A stretch of 64,000 nucleotides of DNA from Burkholderiaceae bacterium (GCA_947448415.1 CANFMT010000004.1:1-64000); one strand, 5' to 3'. Positions 11,071 to 21,578 are shown, counted from the first letter of the stretch. The notes: a model not told the origin generated them from the sequence alone. Made by a program: numbers and translations.

Positions 11071-12114
11071 ATGGCATTAATTCCGGTAACCATTTTGACG
11101 GGCTTCTTAGGAAGCGGTAAAACGACTTTGCTCAAACATATCTTGACTGAAGAGCACGGCAAAAAAATTGCAGTGATTGAGAATGAGTTTGGTGAAGAAA
11201 ATATTGATAACGATATCTTGGTGCAAGATAACCAAGAGAATATTGTGCAAATGAGTAACGGCTGTATTTGCTGCACCATTCGTGGTGATCTCGTTGAGGC
11301 GCTAAATGAGCTTTGGGAGCAGCGCAAGGATAAGAAAATTAGTTTTGATCGCGTAGTGATTGAAACGACCGGCGTTGCTAACCCCGGCCCTGTTGCGCAG
11401 ACCTTCTTTATGGATGATGATGTTGCCGACCATTACGTTTTAGACGCCGTGGTTACTTTGGTAGATGCCAAGCATGGTCAGCAGCAACTCAATGAGCATG
11501 AAGAGGCTCAGCGTCAGGTTGGCTTTGCAGATCAAATTTTCATTACCAAAACAGATTTAGTGACTCCGGCTGAAGTCGATGCCTTGCGCAACCGCCTGAT
11601 GCATATGAATCCAAGAGCCCCTATTGCAGGTATTTCTAAGGGCGTAGTGCCATTAAATGCTGTTTTGGACCTCAAGGGCTTCAATCTGAACGCCAAGCTG
11701 GATATTGACCCTCATTTCTTGGTGCAGGATGACCACGATCACGCCAATTGTGGTCACGACCACGAACACGACCATGATCACAGCCATGACCACCATCACC
11801 ATGGTCATGCTGGCCACACAGATCGCATCCAGTCCTTTGTTTTTCGTAGTGATAAACCCTTTGATCACAAAAAGTTGGAAGACTTCCTTGGGGGCATTTT
11901 GGAGGTCTTTGGTGAGAAGATGCTCCGCTATAAAGGCGTGCTCTATGTGAAGGGAAGTGCCCGAAAAGTGGTGTTCCAGGGGGTTCATCAGATGATGGGC
12001 AGCGATTTGGCAGGTCCATGGGGTGCTGAACCCAAGCAAACCCGCATGGTGTTTATTGGTATCGATTTGCCTAAGGACACCCTACTGGCTGGGCTTGAGG
12101 GATGTTTGGTCTAA
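11071..12114 (+). CDS. COG0523 (CobW/ZigA-type) metal-chaperone GTPase
   Basis: G3E-family P-loop GTPase that is expected to bind Zn2+ or a related metal and deliver it to a client. The 347-residue product has Walker A GFLGSGKT at residues 11-18, the metal-binding CxCC motif at C65-C68 (NGCICC), the guanine-specificity motif TKTD at 159-162 and a C-terminal CobW domain. A linker at 222-249 holds 14 His and one Cys in 28 residues, a probable metal-buffering arm. ATG 11071 was chosen over an upstream TTG because the family starts just before the P-loop. It sits upstream of dksA, a known COG0523 neighbourhood. Its exact client is unknown. Confidence 0.9.
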   Translation: MALIPVTILTGFLGSGKTTLLKHILTEEHGKKIAVIENEFGEENIDNDILVQDNQENIVQMSNGCICCTIRGDLVEALNELWEQRKDKKISFDRVVIETTGVANPGPVAQTFFMDDDVADHYVLDAVVTLVDAKHGQQQLNEHEEAQRQVGFADQIFITKTDLVTPAEVDALRNRLMHMNPRAPIAGISKGVVPLNAVLDLKGFNLNAKLDIDPHFLVQDDHDHANCGHDHEHDHDHSHDHHHHGHAGHTDRIQSFVFRSDKPFDHKKLEDFLGGILEVFGEKMLRYKGVLYVKGSARKVVFQGVHQMMGSDLAGPWGAEPKQTRMVFIGIDLPKDTLLAGLEGCLV

Positions 12115-12213
12115 AAAGATTCGGGTACAATCCGCCGCCACGGTCAATATTAATAAAGGCTGTAAAAGTTTGGCAGAATGAGGCAATAATGCTTCAAACC
12201 AGGAAAGAATGAG

Positions 12214-12702
12214 ATGACGGTAAAAACAGCAACAAAACCAGCAACCACTGCAAAAACTAGCAGTAAAGCTGCAAGCACTAAAGTTGCAAAAGGTGCACCA
12301 CTAACGGAAGCGGAATTGCTCAAGATGTCCGAAAAGGACTATATGAATGCCTCACAGTTAGATTTTTTCCGTCAAAAATTGCTGACCCTCAAGGAAGATA
12401 TTTTAAAAAATGCCTCAGAAACTACTGAGCATCTTCGTGAAAACATTTTGGTTCCAGATCCGGCTGACCGTGCCACTATTGAAGAAGAGCATGCGCTGGA
12501 GTTACGTACGCGCGATCGCGAGCGCAAGCTTCTGAAAAAAGTAGAACAGGCATTAACGCGCATTGAGTCTGGCGATTATGGTTGGTGTGAAGAAACTGGT
12601 GAGCCAATTGGCCTGAACCGTTTAATTGCAAGGCCTACAGCCAATTTATCTCTTGAGGCTCAAGAGCGTCGTGAACTTCGTCAAAAATTATTTGGCGAAT
12701 AA
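12214..12702 (+). CDS. dksA: RNA polymerase-binding transcription factor DksA
   Basis: Secondary-channel factor that works with ppGpp on RNA polymerase. The 162-residue product has a basic Ala/Thr/Lys-rich N-terminal tail (1-28), the coiled coil and the conserved tip residues D82, D85 and A87 (DPADRA). The C-terminal zinc-finger region keeps only one of four cysteines: C125, then T128, S146 and A149. Such C-T-S-A forms occur in known zinc-independent DksA proteins, for example Pseudomonas aeruginosa DksA2. The GTPase gene upstream and the 12-base gap to argB suggest it sits at the head of, or inside, a longer transcript. Confidence 0.94.
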   Translation: MTVKTATKPATTAKTSSKAASTKVAKGAPLTEAELLKMSEKDYMNASQLDFFRQKLLTLKEDILKNASETTEHLRENILVPDPADRATIEEEHALELRTRDRERKLLKKVEQALTRIESGDYGWCEETGEPIGLNRLIARPTANLSLEAQERRELRQKLFGE

Positions 12703-12714
12703 ATCGGATTTGTA

Positions 12715-13617
12715 ATGACTAAGCATTTGCCTACTCTGAGCGATATCTCGCCTTTATTAAAGGCGGAGATTCTTGCTGAAGCGCTGCCTTACATTCGTGC
12801 GTATCACGGTAAGACTATTGTGATTAAGTACGGTGGAAATGCGATGGTGGAGGAGCGCCTCAAAGAAAGTTTTGCGCGCGATGTTATTTTGCTAAAGCTA
12901 GTTGGCATGAATCCAGTAGTGGTTCACGGCGGCGGCCCGCAGATTGACGAAGCCCTCAAGAAAATCGGCAAGACTGGTACCTTTATTCAAGGTATGCGCG
13001 TCACCGATGAAGAAACTATGGAAGTGGTGGAGTGGGTTCTGGGCGGCGAAGTGCAGCAAGACATTGTCATGTTGATTAACCACTTTGGCGGCCAAGCTGT
13101 TGGCTTGACTGGTAAAGACGGTGGTTTGATTCACGCCAAGAAAATGAAGATTCCTAGCGATTCTGATCCAGGCAAGATGGTTGATATCGGTTTTGTTGGT
13201 GAAATTGAAGCTATCAATCCTGCGGTGGTCAAAGCATTGCAGGACGACGCGTTTATTCCGGTGATTTCTCCTATTGGCTTTAGTGCTGAAGGTCAGGCCT
13301 ACAACATTAATGCAGACTTAGTAGCGGGCAAGATGGCTGAGATTCTCCACGCAGAGAAGTTGGTCATGATGACTAATATCCCTGGTGTGATGGATAAGGA
13401 CGGCAAGTTGCTGACAGACTTAACTGCGCGAGAAATTGATGCATTGTTTGCTGATGGCACCATCTCTGGCGGAATGCTGCCTAAGATTTCTTCTGCATTA
13501 GATGCTGCTAAGAGCGGTGTGAATTCGGTGCACATCATTGATGGACGTATTGAACATTCTTTATTGCTAGAAATTCTGACCGAGCAGGCGTTCGGTACGA
13601 TGATCCGCTCTAGGTAA
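12715..13617 (+). CDS. argB: Acetylglutamate kinase
   Basis: Phosphorylates N-acetyl-L-glutamate in arginine biosynthesis. The 300-residue amino-acid-kinase fold shows VIKYGGNAM near the N-terminus, [10 protein letters not shown] for substrate and phosphate contacts, and [18 protein letters not shown] near the C-terminus. The sequence resembles the longer arginine-sensitive ArgB type, which has an N-terminal helix; feedback inhibition is therefore possible but not shown. It lies 12 bases after dksA and 10 bases before slmA. Confidence 0.96.
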   Translation: MTKHLPTLSDISPLLKAEILAEALPYIRAYHGKTIVIKYGGNAMVEERLKESFARDVILLKLVGMNPVVVHGGGPQIDEALKKIGKTGTFIQGMRVTDEETMEVVEWVLGGEVQQDIVMLINHFGGQAVGLTGKDGGLIHAKKMKIPSDSDPGKMVDIGFVGEIEAINPAVVKALQDDAFIPVISPIGFSAEGQAYNINADLVAGKMAEILHAEKLVMMTNIPGVMDKDGKLLTDLTAREIDALFADGTISGGMLPKISSALDAAKSGVNSVHIIDGRIEHSLLLEILTEQAFGTMIRSR

Positions 13618-13627
13618 GTAAATAAAC

Positions 13628-14278
13628 ATGCGTGAATCTTTAGAGCCTGCAGACATCAACGAAAGCAATGCTGACGCTGGCAAGACTCGTAAGCGTCCAC
13701 GCCCAGGTGAGCGTCGCCTGCAGATTCTGCAAGTGCTTGCTGAGATGTTACAAAACCCAAAAGGTGAGCGCGTTACTACTGCAGCATTAGCGGCAAAGAT
13801 TCAAGTGTCTGAAGCTGCTTTATATCGTCATTTCGCCAGTAAGGCGCAAATGTTTGAGGGCCTTATTTCTTTCATTGAACAAACCGTTTTTGGGTTGATT
13901 AATCAGATTAATCAAAAAGAAGAATCTGGCCTTGCGCAAGCACGCGGTATTTTGCAAATGCTCTTGTTCTTTGCAGAAAAGAATCCTGGTATGACTCGTG
14001 TTTTATTGGGAGATGCTTTATTGCAAGAAGATGATCGTTTGCAAGAGCGCATTACTCAAGTGCTCGATCGTGTAGAGGCTTCTCTTAAGCAGGCTTTGCG
14101 TATTGCTCAAACCCAAGGTGGTAATTGGGCGCAGCTTGGCCAAGAAGAAGTGAGCATTCGTGCTGCAATGTTGATGAGTTTTGTTCTGGGTCGTTGGCAT
14201 CGCTTTGCCCGTAGTGGATTTAAGAAACTGCCTACCGATGCCTCCGATGTTAGTCTGCGCCTTCTTCTCTCAGAATGA
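13628..14278 (+). CDS. slmA: Nucleoid occlusion factor SlmA (TetR family)
   Basis: TetR-fold DNA-binding protein that, in gammaproteobacteria, binds nucleoid sites and disrupts FtsZ polymers over DNA. The 216-residue product has an N-terminal tail of about 25 residues, then [15 protein letters not shown], the helix-turn-helix [19 protein letters not shown] and the SlmA continuation [18 protein letters not shown]. Its stop overlaps the metX start. pyrE lies 4 kb downstream; slmA and pyrE are also neighbours in Escherichia coli, so the linkage looks ancestral. Confidence 0.9.
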   Translation: MRESLEPADINESNADAGKTRKRPRPGERRLQILQVLAEMLQNPKGERVTTAALAAKIQVSEAALYRHFASKAQMFEGLISFIEQTVFGLINQINQKEESGLAQARGILQMLLFFAEKNPGMTRVLLGDALLQEDDRLQERITQVLDRVEASLKQALRIAQTQGGNWAQLGQEEVSIRAAMLMSFVLGRWHRFARSGFKKLPTDASDVSLRLLLSE

Positions 14279-15414
14279 GCGAGCTAAACCTCTCTAGAAA
14301 TACCATCCATTTTGCCGAGCCCCTGCCTTTGCAGAGTGGCGCCATGTTATCTGGCTACGATTTAGTAATTGAAACTTACGGCAAGCTCAACGCTGATAAA
14401 AGCAATGCGGTGCTAGTTTGCCATGCGCTCAATGCATCACACCATGTAGCCGGTCCGAGCCCAGAAGACTCGGAAGATATCGGCTGGTGGGACAATATGA
14501 TTGGACCAGGTAAGCCAGTTGATACCAATCACTTTTTTGTCATTGGCGTAAATAACTTAGGCTCTTGCTTTGGTTCCACCGGGCCAATGAGCATGAATCC
14601 TGCTACTGGCAAGCCTTATGGTGCAGATTTCCCAGTGGTCACCGTAGAGGATTGGGTTAATACCCAGGCTCGTTTGGCTGATAAATTAGGTATTCGAAAG
14701 TTTGCCGCTGTGATGGGTGGTAGTTTGGGAGGCATGCAGGCAATGGCTTGGGCTATTCAGTTTCCAAAACGCTTAGAGCATTGTGTAGTAGTTGCATCGA
14801 CTCCTAAGTTAAGCGCACAAAATATTGCTTTCAATGAAGTGGCGCGCAATGCTATTTTGTCGGATCCAGATTTTCATGGTGGAAACTATTACGAGCATGG
14901 CGTGGTGCCTAAGCGTGGCTTGCGTTTAGCTCGTATGGTTGGACACATTACCTACTTGTCTGATGATGACATGGCAGAAAAATTTGGACGCGAATTACAG
15001 CGCCCCAATGGTGAGTCCAATGACTACCGCTTTAGTTTTGATGTTGAGTTTGAGGTTGAAAGCTACTTACGTCATCAAGGAGATAAGTTTTCAACTTATT
15101 TCGATGCAAATACTTATTTGTTGATTACGCGGGCGTTAGATTATTTTGATCCTTCGCGCCGTTACGACGGTAGTCTTAATCGGGCTTTAGCCGAAGTGCA
15201 TGCCAAATTTTTGGTAGTGAGCTTTTCAACAGATTGGCGCTTTCCACCTAATCGCAGTCGTGAGATTGTGCAATCTTTGTTGAGTAATAAGAGCGAAGTT
15301 ACCTATGCTGAAATAGATGCACCTCATGGACATGACGCATTTTTACTGGATGATGAGCGTTATCACAATCTAGTGAGAGCCTATTTTAAACAAATGCGTG
15401 AGGTTCAATCATGA
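14275..15414 (+). CDS. metX: Homoserine O-acyltransferase
   Basis: Alpha/beta-hydrolase-fold enzyme that activates homoserine for methionine synthesis. The 379-residue product has the nucleophile Ser in GGSLGGMQ, the acid in STDWRFPP and the catalytic His in APHGHDAF. I cannot tell from sequence alone whether acetyl-CoA or succinyl-CoA is the donor; both activities exist in this family and MetX names are often wrong on this point. It overlaps slmA and metW by 4 bases each, so the metXW pair is translationally coupled. Confidence 0.94.
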   Translation: MSELNLSRNTIHFAEPLPLQSGAMLSGYDLVIETYGKLNADKSNAVLVCHALNASHHVAGPSPEDSEDIGWWDNMIGPGKPVDTNHFFVIGVNNLGSCFGSTGPMSMNPATGKPYGADFPVVTVEDWVNTQARLADKLGIRKFAAVMGGSLGGMQAMAWAIQFPKRLEHCVVVASTPKLSAQNIAFNEVARNAILSDPDFHGGNYYEHGVVPKRGLRLARMVGHITYLSDDDMAEKFGRELQRPNGESNDYRFSFDVEFEVESYLRHQGDKFSTYFDANTYLLITRALDYFDPSRRYDGSLNRALAEVHAKFLVVSFSTDWRFPPNRSREIVQSLLSNKSEVTYAEIDAPHGHDAFLLDDERYHNLVRAYFKQMREVQS

Positions 15415-16004
15415 CCTTGATTCATAAGCGCGCAGACTTTGAAGCGATTGCCAAATGGATCGCGCCTAATAGCCAAGTGCTTGATCTTGGCTGTGGTGAC
15501 GGTAGTTTCTTGGAGTTTTTGCAAAAACAAAAACCGGTTCATGCTTACGGTGTTGAGATTGATGATGCGCGCGTACTTTCTTGCGTGCAAAAAGGTTTGA
15601 ATGTTCTTCAACAGGATTTAGAGGGTGGTCTAGCGCTATTTGAAGATAGCAGCTTTGATACGGTTGTGCTGTCACAAACCTTGCAAACCATCCATCAAAC
15701 TGAAAAGATTTTGCGTGAAGTAGTGCGCGTAGGAAAAGAGTCAGTCATATCTTTTCCAAATTTTGGTCACTGGTCTCATCGTCTAGCCGTGGGTTTAGGT
15801 CGTATGCCGGTATCCAAGAGTTTGCCGTACCAGTGGTACAACACACCAAATGTGCGCGTATTAACTGTTGCCGATTTTGAGAAGTTAGCTTCTAGTCTCG
15901 GCCTTAAAGTAGTAGATCAATGTATCTTGCATGAAGGTCGCCAGGTTACTTTGATGCCAAATCTATTTGGCAGTCTCGCTCTATTCCGCATTCGTCGCGC
16001 GTAG
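15411..16004 (+). CDS. metW: Methionine biosynthesis protein MetW
   Basis: Class I SAM-methyltransferase-like protein of 197 residues. The nucleotide-binding motif is [15 protein letters not shown] and the conserved segment [11 protein letters not shown] is typical of MetW. MetW is consistently paired with MetX in proteobacteria and is thought to support methionine synthesis as a MetX partner; its own catalytic reaction is not settled. It overlaps metX by 4 bases. Confidence 0.93.
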   Translation: MTLIHKRADFEAIAKWIAPNSQVLDLGCGDGSFLEFLQKQKPVHAYGVEIDDARVLSCVQKGLNVLQQDLEGGLALFEDSSFDTVVLSQTLQTIHQTEKILREVVRVGKESVISFPNFGHWSHRLAVGLGRMPVSKSLPYQWYNTPNVRVLTVADFEKLASSLGLKVVDQCILHEGRQVTLMPNLFGSLALFRIRRA

Positions 16005-16019
16005 AATAAAAATTCAACG

Positions 16020-17339
16020 GTGTTCACTGCAGTCCAATCTTGGTTAAAAGACTTTCGGGTATATCTCGAATGGCCTTGCTTGCGTATGTTGTTTTTAGGA
16101 TTCTCAGCTGGCCTGCCTTTGCTGCTGATTTTGGGAACCTTAAGTTTTTGGTTGCGCGAAGCGGGGATTGACCGCAGTACTATCGGCTACTTAACTTGGG
16201 TCGGCTTGATCTATGCCTTTAAATGGGTTTGGGCACCCCTCGTAGATCGCCTTCAGATTCCACTCCTAACAAAGTTGTTTGGTCGTCGTCGCAGTTGGCT
16301 ACTCTTTGCACAAGCTCTCATCATCTTGGGTCTTGTGGGTATGTCTACTTTGGACCCTAAGCTCGCACTTAATTCGATAGTGTGGTGTGCGTTATTGGTG
16401 GCATTTGGATCTGCTACTCAAGATATTGCTTTGGATGCCTTTCGTATTGAATCGGCTAACAGTGATCATCAAGCGGCCTTGGCTGCTACCTATCAAACGG
16501 GCTATCGCCTTGCTCTGATTTGGGCTGGCGCAGGTGTTCTCTGGCTTGCTGCCCGTGCTGAAACAGGCAGCGGTTATGATGCAAGCGCATGGCAATTTGC
16601 ATATCTTTGCATGGCAGCTTCTATTGGGGTTGGCGTGATCACAACCTTGTTAAGTAAGGAGCCGGCTAAATATGAGTTGGCAAAAGTACGTACTGCAAAA
16701 GCATGGCTCTATCAAACCTTGGTTGAGCCTTTTGCAGAATTTATTATGCGCTATCGCTGGCATGCCATTTTGATTTTGTCTTTAATTGCTATTTACCGAA
16801 TTAGCGATGTGGTGATGGGCATTATGGCTAATCCTTTTTATGTGGATATGGGCTATACAAAAGATGAAGTTGCAGCAGTTAGCAAAGTATTTGGTGTAGT
16901 AATGACTTTAGTAGGAGCTTTTGTTGGGGGCGTTCTGACGCTGCGCTTCGGGGTGCTGCGAATTTTGTTTGTGGGCGCTGTTTTATCTGCTGTGAGCAAT
17001 TTGCTATTTGCTTGGCTAGCGACTCAGGGCCATGATTTACATGGCTTGATTTGGGTAATTTCTGCAGACAACTTAAGCTCAGGCATTGCCAGTGCAGCCT
17101 TTATTGCCTTCCTATCATCGCTCACCAATATCCGCTACTCCGCAACCCAATACGCCTTGTTTAGCTCGATGATGTTGCTCTTGCCGAAATGGTTGGCGGG
17201 TTTCTCGGGTGTATTTGTTGATAACTTTGGATATCAAGCATTCTTCTATGGCACCGCCATTATTGGTGCCCCAGTCTTACTCTTGATTTGGGCGACGATT
17301 CATTTCAAGATCGTTCAGATTAAAAATGTAGGAGACTAA
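16020..17339 (+). CDS. ampG: AmpG-family muropeptide MFS transporter
   Basis: Inner-membrane major-facilitator protein expected to import anhydro-muropeptides for peptidoglycan recycling. The 439-residue product has about 12 membrane segments and AmpG-type motifs: FSAGLPLLLILGTLSFWLRE, KWVWAPLVDR and GSATQDIALDAFRIE. The start is GTG 16020, 15 bases after metW, with no obvious ribosome site. No ampD or ampR is nearby; the Slt transglycosylase at 26 kb could make its substrates. Confidence 0.88.
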   Translation: MFTAVQSWLKDFRVYLEWPCLRMLFLGFSAGLPLLLILGTLSFWLREAGIDRSTIGYLTWVGLIYAFKWVWAPLVDRLQIPLLTKLFGRRRSWLLFAQALIILGLVGMSTLDPKLALNSIVWCALLVAFGSATQDIALDAFRIESANSDHQAALAATYQTGYRLALIWAGAGVLWLAARAETGSGYDASAWQFAYLCMAASIGVGVITTLLSKEPAKYELAKVRTAKAWLYQTLVEPFAEFIMRYRWHAILILSLIAIYRISDVVMGIMANPFYVDMGYTKDEVAAVSKVFGVVMTLVGAFVGGVLTLRFGVLRILFVGAVLSAVSNLLFAWLATQGHDLHGLIWVISADNLSSGIASAAFIAFLSSLTNIRYSATQYALFSSMMLLLPKWLAGFSGVFVDNFGYQAFFYGTAIIGAPVLLLIWATIHFKIVQIKNVGD

Positions 17340-17367
17340 AGAGGATCAATTCACCCCCTCTTGTTGC

Positions 17368-18150
17368 TTAAATTTTCCAGTCATAGTCCACAGTGAGTGG
17401 TGCGTGATCTGAAAATTTTTCCTCTTTGTACACAGACGTTTTTTTGGCTGTAGCGGCAATGCCGGGTGTAGTGATGTGATAGTCAATACGCCACCCCACA
17501 TTTTTTGCATAGGCTTGTCCGCGATTACTCCACCAGGTGTAGCAAGCCTCTGTTGCCTCTGGTTCTAGTTGGCGATAAACATCAACGTAACCCACCTTAC
17601 TAAATAGGTTGGTAAGCCACGCACGCTCTTCAGGTAAGAACCCAGAGTTTTTGAGATTACCTTTCCAGTTCTTGAGATCAATTTCTTGATGGGCAATATT
17701 GACGTCGCCGCAGAGCACGATTTCACGACCTGACTTTTTGAGGGCAATGAGATGGGGTAGAAAACTATCAAGATAGCGATATTTAGCCTCCTGCCGCTCT
17801 TCGGAGCTTGAGCCCGAGGGCATATAGACAGATATGACAGACAGTCCTTTAAAACGGGCTTCTACGTAGCGCCCTTCCGCATCAAACTCCTCATTTCCAT
17901 AGCCATACAAAACCTCATCTGGTTTGTGAGGGGTATAGATGCCACAACCGCTATAGCCTTTTTTCTCGGCGTGATGAAAAAAGCCATGCATGCCATCGGG
18001 GTTCAGGATGGCATCTTCCAGATCATCACGCTGAGCTTTGAGCTCTTGCATGCAAATGAAATCTGCTTTTTGCTGAACAGCCCATGGCAGAAAGCCTTTT
18101 TTGACTGCAGAGCGGATACCGTTGAGGTTCGCGGAAATGATGCGTAACAT
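17368..18150 (-). CDS. xth: Exodeoxyribonuclease III / AP endonuclease
   Basis: Base-excision-repair nuclease that cleaves at abasic sites and trims 3' ends. The 260-residue product has the exonuclease-endonuclease-phosphatase fold with [21 protein letters not shown] (metal-binding Glu), [25 protein letters not shown] and the terminal [10 protein letters not shown] (catalytic His). It diverges from pyrE with only 8 bases between the two start codons; that gap holds the palindrome TAGGCCTA, which appears to serve both ribosome sites. Confidence 0.95.
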   Translation of the reverse strand: MLRIISANLNGIRSAVKKGFLPWAVQQKADFICMQELKAQRDDLEDAILNPDGMHGFFHHAEKKGYSGCGIYTPHKPDEVLYGYGNEEFDAEGRYVEARFKGLSVISVYMPSGSSSEERQEAKYRYLDSFLPHLIALKKSGREIVLCGDVNIAHQEIDLKNWKGNLKNSGFLPEERAWLTNLFSKVGYVDVYRQLEPEATEACYTWWSNRGQAYAKNVGWRIDYHITTPGIAATAKKTSVYKEEKFSDHAPLTVDYDWKI

Positions 18151-18151
18151 G

Positions 18152-18159
18152 TAGGCCTA
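18152..18159. promoter_or_regulatory. Shared palindromic ribosome-binding site of xth and pyrE
   Basis: The 8-base palindrome TAGGCCTA occupies the whole gap between two divergent start codons. Read on either strand it supplies TAGG a few bases before an ATG. Both starts are supported by family alignment (xth begins MLRIISAN; pyrE has no later Met before its conserved core). Promoters of each gene must therefore lie inside the other gene. Confidence 0.6.
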
Positions 18160-18827
18160 TGAACTCAAATAATTCAAATCAAGATAACTTTATACGTTTT
18201 GCCTTAGAGGCAAAGGTTTTGTCCTTTGGGGAGTTTAAAACTAAAGCAGGAAGACTCTCACCTTATTTTTTTAATGCGGGCGAATTTAATGATGGCGCTC
18301 GATTGAGTGCCTTGGGTCGTTACTATGCGAAAGCCTTGCAAGAATCCAAACTTCAATTCGATATGCTTTATGGCCCGGCTTACAAAGGAATCACGCTAGC
18401 GGCTGCAACAGCTATTGCTTTGGCTAATGATGGAATTAATGTGCCGTATGCCTATAACCGTAAAGAAGCTAAAGATCATGGAGAGGGCGGCGTTTTAGTT
18501 GGAGCGCCAGTTAAAGGTCGCGTGGTCATTATCGATGATGTCATTTCTGCTGGAACTTCAGTCAGAGAGTCGGTAGATTTAATTCATAAAGCGGGTGCTG
18601 AGCCTGCGGCAGTCTTGATTGCGTTAGATCGTATGGAGCGCTCAGGCAATGCTATTGAAATTGGCGATAAGTCTGCGGTACAAGCAGTAGAGCAAGAGTT
18701 CGGTTTGCCGGTGATCTCGATTGCTAACCTGGCTGGCTTGATGTCCTTTTTGACCGCCTCGAGTGATGCCCAGTTGACCAATTATTTACCGGCAGTAAAA
18801 GCTTACCGCGATAAATATGGCATTTAA
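18159..18827 (+). CDS. pyrE: Orotate phosphoribosyltransferase
   Basis: Transfers the ribose-phosphate of PRPP to orotate in pyrimidine synthesis. The 222-residue product has [20 protein letters not shown], the loop [13 protein letters not shown] and the PRPP-binding motif [16 protein letters not shown]. Ten hydrophilic residues precede the conserved part, slightly more than usual. It diverges from xth with an 8-base gap and converges with dapF. Confidence 0.96.
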   Translation: MNSNNSNQDNFIRFALEAKVLSFGEFKTKAGRLSPYFFNAGEFNDGARLSALGRYYAKALQESKLQFDMLYGPAYKGITLAAATAIALANDGINVPYAYNRKEAKDHGEGGVLVGAPVKGRVVIIDDVISAGTSVRESVDLIHKAGAEPAAVLIALDRMERSGNAIEIGDKSAVQAVEQEFGLPVISIANLAGLMSFLTASSDAQLTNYLPAVKAYRDKYGI

Positions 18828-18839
18828 GGGCGACGGCGT

Positions 18840-19742
18840 TTAGATTGTTGTTTCGCCTTCGAATACGGTAACGGCTGGGCCGGTCATCATGACGGGATGA
18901 GCAACGCTATCAATCATTCCGCTCCAAGCAATCTGCAAGTCTCCACCACGCGTATGCACTTTTACTGGTGAATCCAATAGACCTCTGCGAATGCCCGTTA
19001 CAACTGCTGCACAGGCGCCCGTTCCGCAGGCAAGAGTTTCTCCAGCACCACGCTCATACACGCGCAGTTTGATTTCATTGCGATTGATAACTTGTAGGTA
19101 ACCTGCATTCACCCTTTTTGGAAATGTAGCAAATCTTTCAATCTCAGGACCCTCTTCTAAGACCGGTGCACTCTCCACATCTCCTACCACTTGGACGGCA
19201 TGCGGGTTACCCATCGATAAAACGCCAACCAAACTTTCGTGGGTGGCGGGGTGGTTAAGGGGGAGTGCGTATAGTGTTTCTTGAAACTCTTGCACGCTTG
19301 CCAAACCATTTGCATTAAATGGAATATGACTATGTTCAAAAATAGGTGCGCCCATATCCACCTCTACCTGGCCATCGGGATGGGATTTAAGGGTGAGGAC
19401 GGTATGCGCAACTTCCACGCGCAAAGGGTTCTTATCGGATAAGCCTTGATCTAATACAAAGCGTACAAAGCAGCGCGATCCATTTCCACATTGCTCTACT
19501 TCGCCACCATCGGCATTAAAAATACGATAACGAAAGTCAGCATCTGGGCGGGTTGCTTTTTCAACCAGAAGAATTTGATCAGCGCCAATACCAAGCTGAC
19601 GATGAGCTAAAGCTTGCCACTGCTCACGAGTAATCTTGCTGAGATCTTGATCAATCCCATTGAGCACAATGAAGTCATTGCCAGCACCATGCATTTTGGT
19701 GAAGCGTAACTTGCGCGCTGGAGTGTTTGTATTGATGCTCAA
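18840..19742 (-). CDS. dapF: Diaminopimelate epimerase
   Basis: Converts LL- to meso-diaminopimelate for lysine and peptidoglycan synthesis by a two-cysteine mechanism. The 300-residue product has [13 protein letters not shown], the first catalytic Cys in [10 protein letters not shown] and the second in [11 protein letters not shown]. The length is a little above the usual 275-285. It lies 11 bases downstream of the lpxL-type gene and is the last gene of a three-gene minus-strand run. Confidence 0.95.
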   Translation of the reverse strand: MSINTNTPARKLRFTKMHGAGNDFIVLNGIDQDLSKITREQWQALAHRQLGIGADQILLVEKATRPDADFRYRIFNADGGEVEQCGNGSRCFVRFVLDQGLSDKNPLRVEVAHTVLTLKSHPDGQVEVDMGAPIFEHSHIPFNANGLASVQEFQETLYALPLNHPATHESLVGVLSMGNPHAVQVVGDVESAPVLEEGPEIERFATFPKRVNAGYLQVINRNEIKLRVYERGAGETLACGTGACAAVVTGIRRGLLDSPVKVHTRGGDLQIAWSGMIDSVAHPVMMTGPAVTVFEGETTI

Positions 19743-19753
19743 AATATTTCCGT

Positions 19754-20653
19754 TTAATCGTAAAGACTGGGTTCGCCGGGTGGCCTATGTTTAAAGCGTT
19801 TATGCACCCAATAGTACTCTGCTGGTCTTTCGCGAACAAGCTCTTCGATATATTGATTCAGTCTAGCCGTATCTTGTTCTACATCATCACTCGGAAAGTT
19901 TGGCAAAGGCTCGCTGATATGGCAGGTATAGCCTTTGCGATCTTTATTTAAAGTAGTGGTCATCAAGCACACTTCTGCTCCGCTGAGCCTTGATAGGCGA
20001 GAGACCGAGGTAATGGTATTGGTTTGAATACCAAAGAACGGGACGAATACTGAATCGCGTGGCCCCAGATCAATATCGGGCGCTATAAAAATAAAATTAC
20101 CTGTTTGAATTTCTTTAAGGAGATCGCGTAAGCGACTTTGTCTTTCAATGGACTTGCCACCAAAACGATTTCTCCATTCAATCATCTTCTGATTAAAGAA
20201 AGGATTTTTCATGTTTTGATAGAGCCCTGCACCACGCGGCCAATCATGCTGACTAGCCAACACTGAAAGCGCCATGAAGCCGCCTTCTAAACCAACAAAG
20301 TGGGGGTTAATCAATAGACGTGGCTTACGATCACCTAGGGTGATTGCTGAATCAATAGTCACCATATCAGTAATTTGTTTGCCACTGCCTAGCCAAATGC
20401 GACTTCTTTCCAGAACGCTACGACCAAATAACTTCCAGTGTTCAATTGCTAACGCATCAATTTCTTTTTCGCTGAGATTGGGAAAGCATAAGCGCAAATT
20501 GGTTTTAACCACATTAGTACGACCATTGCGGATGTGTGCTGCCAACCATCCCAGGCCATAGCCTGCATGAACAGTAATTGTGTATGGCAAAAAAGCAAAG
20601 AGGCGCAGAAGACTGAGCGCCAAGAAATTGAAGAGGTTTTGTAACCAGGTCAT
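19754..20653 (-). CDS. LpxL-type lipid A biosynthesis acyltransferase
   Basis: Inner-membrane acyltransferase that adds a secondary acyl chain to lipid A or its precursor. The 299-residue product has an N-terminal hydrophobic stretch, the HX4E catalytic motif ([10 protein letters not shown]) and the motifs [29 protein letters not shown] and [12 protein letters not shown]. Glu in the second position is normal for LpxL. It is 15 bases downstream of a second homologue; the two probably attach different secondary chains, but I cannot assign LpxL versus LpxM. Confidence 0.9.
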   Translation of the reverse strand: MTWLQNLFNFLALSLLRLFAFLPYTITVHAGYGLGWLAAHIRNGRTNVVKTNLRLCFPNLSEKEIDALAIEHWKLFGRSVLERSRIWLGSGKQITDMVTIDSAITLGDRKPRLLINPHFVGLEGGFMALSVLASQHDWPRGAGLYQNMKNPFFNQKMIEWRNRFGGKSIERQSRLRDLLKEIQTGNFIFIAPDIDLGPRDSVFVPFFGIQTNTITSVSRLSRLSGAEVCLMTTTLNKDRKGYTCHISEPLPNFPSDDVEQDTARLNQYIEELVRERPAEYYWVHKRFKHRPPGEPSLYD

Positions 20654-20668
20654 TTCAAAATTTTATAA

Positions 20669-21529
20669 CTAGTTGCTTGGCGGCAATTCCGCGCCCGCAG
20701 GATGCTTGTAGCGGTTGTATGACCAAATGAATTGTTCTGGCGCGACTAGCACTGCATTTTCGATGGCGATGTTAAGCTCTACAGCAGCAAGCTCGGCATC
20801 TTCTGATAAAGGCGCAAGACGAGTGGCTTGCATCAACCATCCCTTGCCAAGACCTTTGCGCTTAGCGGTAAACATTACTACTGGTGTGTTATTTCGATTG
20901 GCAAGCCGTGCTGGCAACGGAGTGGTGTAGGCGGGGCGCCCGAAGAACGGCACCCATACACCTTCGCCTCCACTGGGCACCTGATCTGGAAGAATCCCAA
21001 TCGCTTCGCCGCGGGTAAGTGCCCTAGTCATTTGGCGCACACCATTCAGATTGGTTGGAACAAAATGCATGTTGGGGTAAGCGCGACCTTCCTCTACCAC
21101 TTCATTCAGCCATTCTTGACGGGATGGGCGATAGAGAATGGTTGCAGGGAAATGCTGGGCAAGCACGCGCGGAATGATCTCAAAGCCACCGAGGTGAGGG
21201 GTGAGCATCACTAAGCCATGCCCTTCATTGATGGCTGCCTCAACTAGGTCCCAGTCTTGTACCTCTACTAATGTGAGAGCCCTTTGAGGGTTGCGCCAAA
21301 TCCACAAGCTATCTGAAAACAGCATTCCAGAGGCTCTAACAGCTTTCCAAAGCCTAAACGGTAAGCCGCGAGCGCTAACTACGGCTTCATATTGAGGGCG
21401 AAAGAGTGAGCGATAGTGTTTGGAGCCAATATAGGCCAAAAGACCTAAAAAAGCGCCAATCGCCTGCATCAGCGCAAGAGGAAGGAAGGCAATTGTATAG
21501 AGGCAGAGCTTAAGCAGGAGTTTTCGCAC
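20669..21529 (-). CDS. LpxL/LpxM-type lysophospholipid acyltransferase family protein
   Basis: Second acyltransferase of the lipid A pair, 286 residues. It shows a hydrophobic N-terminus, the HX4E motif (TPHLGGFEII), the motifs ILYRPSRQEWLNEV and GILPDQVPSGGEGVWVPFFG, and FIWSYNRYKHP near the end. It is the first gene of the minus-strand run ending with dapF. Its start lies 205 bases from the divergent metK. The exact acyl donor and target position are unknown. Confidence 0.88.
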   Translation of the reverse strand: MRKLLLKLCLYTIAFLPLALMQAIGAFLGLLAYIGSKHYRSLFRPQYEAVVSARGLPFRLWKAVRASGMLFSDSLWIWRNPQRALTLVEVQDWDLVEAAINEGHGLVMLTPHLGGFEIIPRVLAQHFPATILYRPSRQEWLNEVVEEGRAYPNMHFVPTNLNGVRQMTRALTRGEAIGILPDQVPSGGEGVWVPFFGRPAYTTPLPARLANRNNTPVVMFTAKRKGLGKGWLMQATRLAPLSEDAELAAVELNIAIENAVLVAPEQFIWSYNRYKHPAGAELPPSN

Positions 21530-21578
21530 CCCCCAATGATATTCAATGCCGCTCTATAGGGGTGGATTTAACGCTATC

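Noticed and set aside
17338..17362. AAGAGG/CCTCTT stem between ampG and xth
   Set aside because: Six pairs with a 12-base loop and no T-run; too weak to call a terminator.
19754..21529. HX4E instead of HX4D in both lipid A acyltransferases
   Set aside because: Glu at this position is normal in LpxL-type enzymes.
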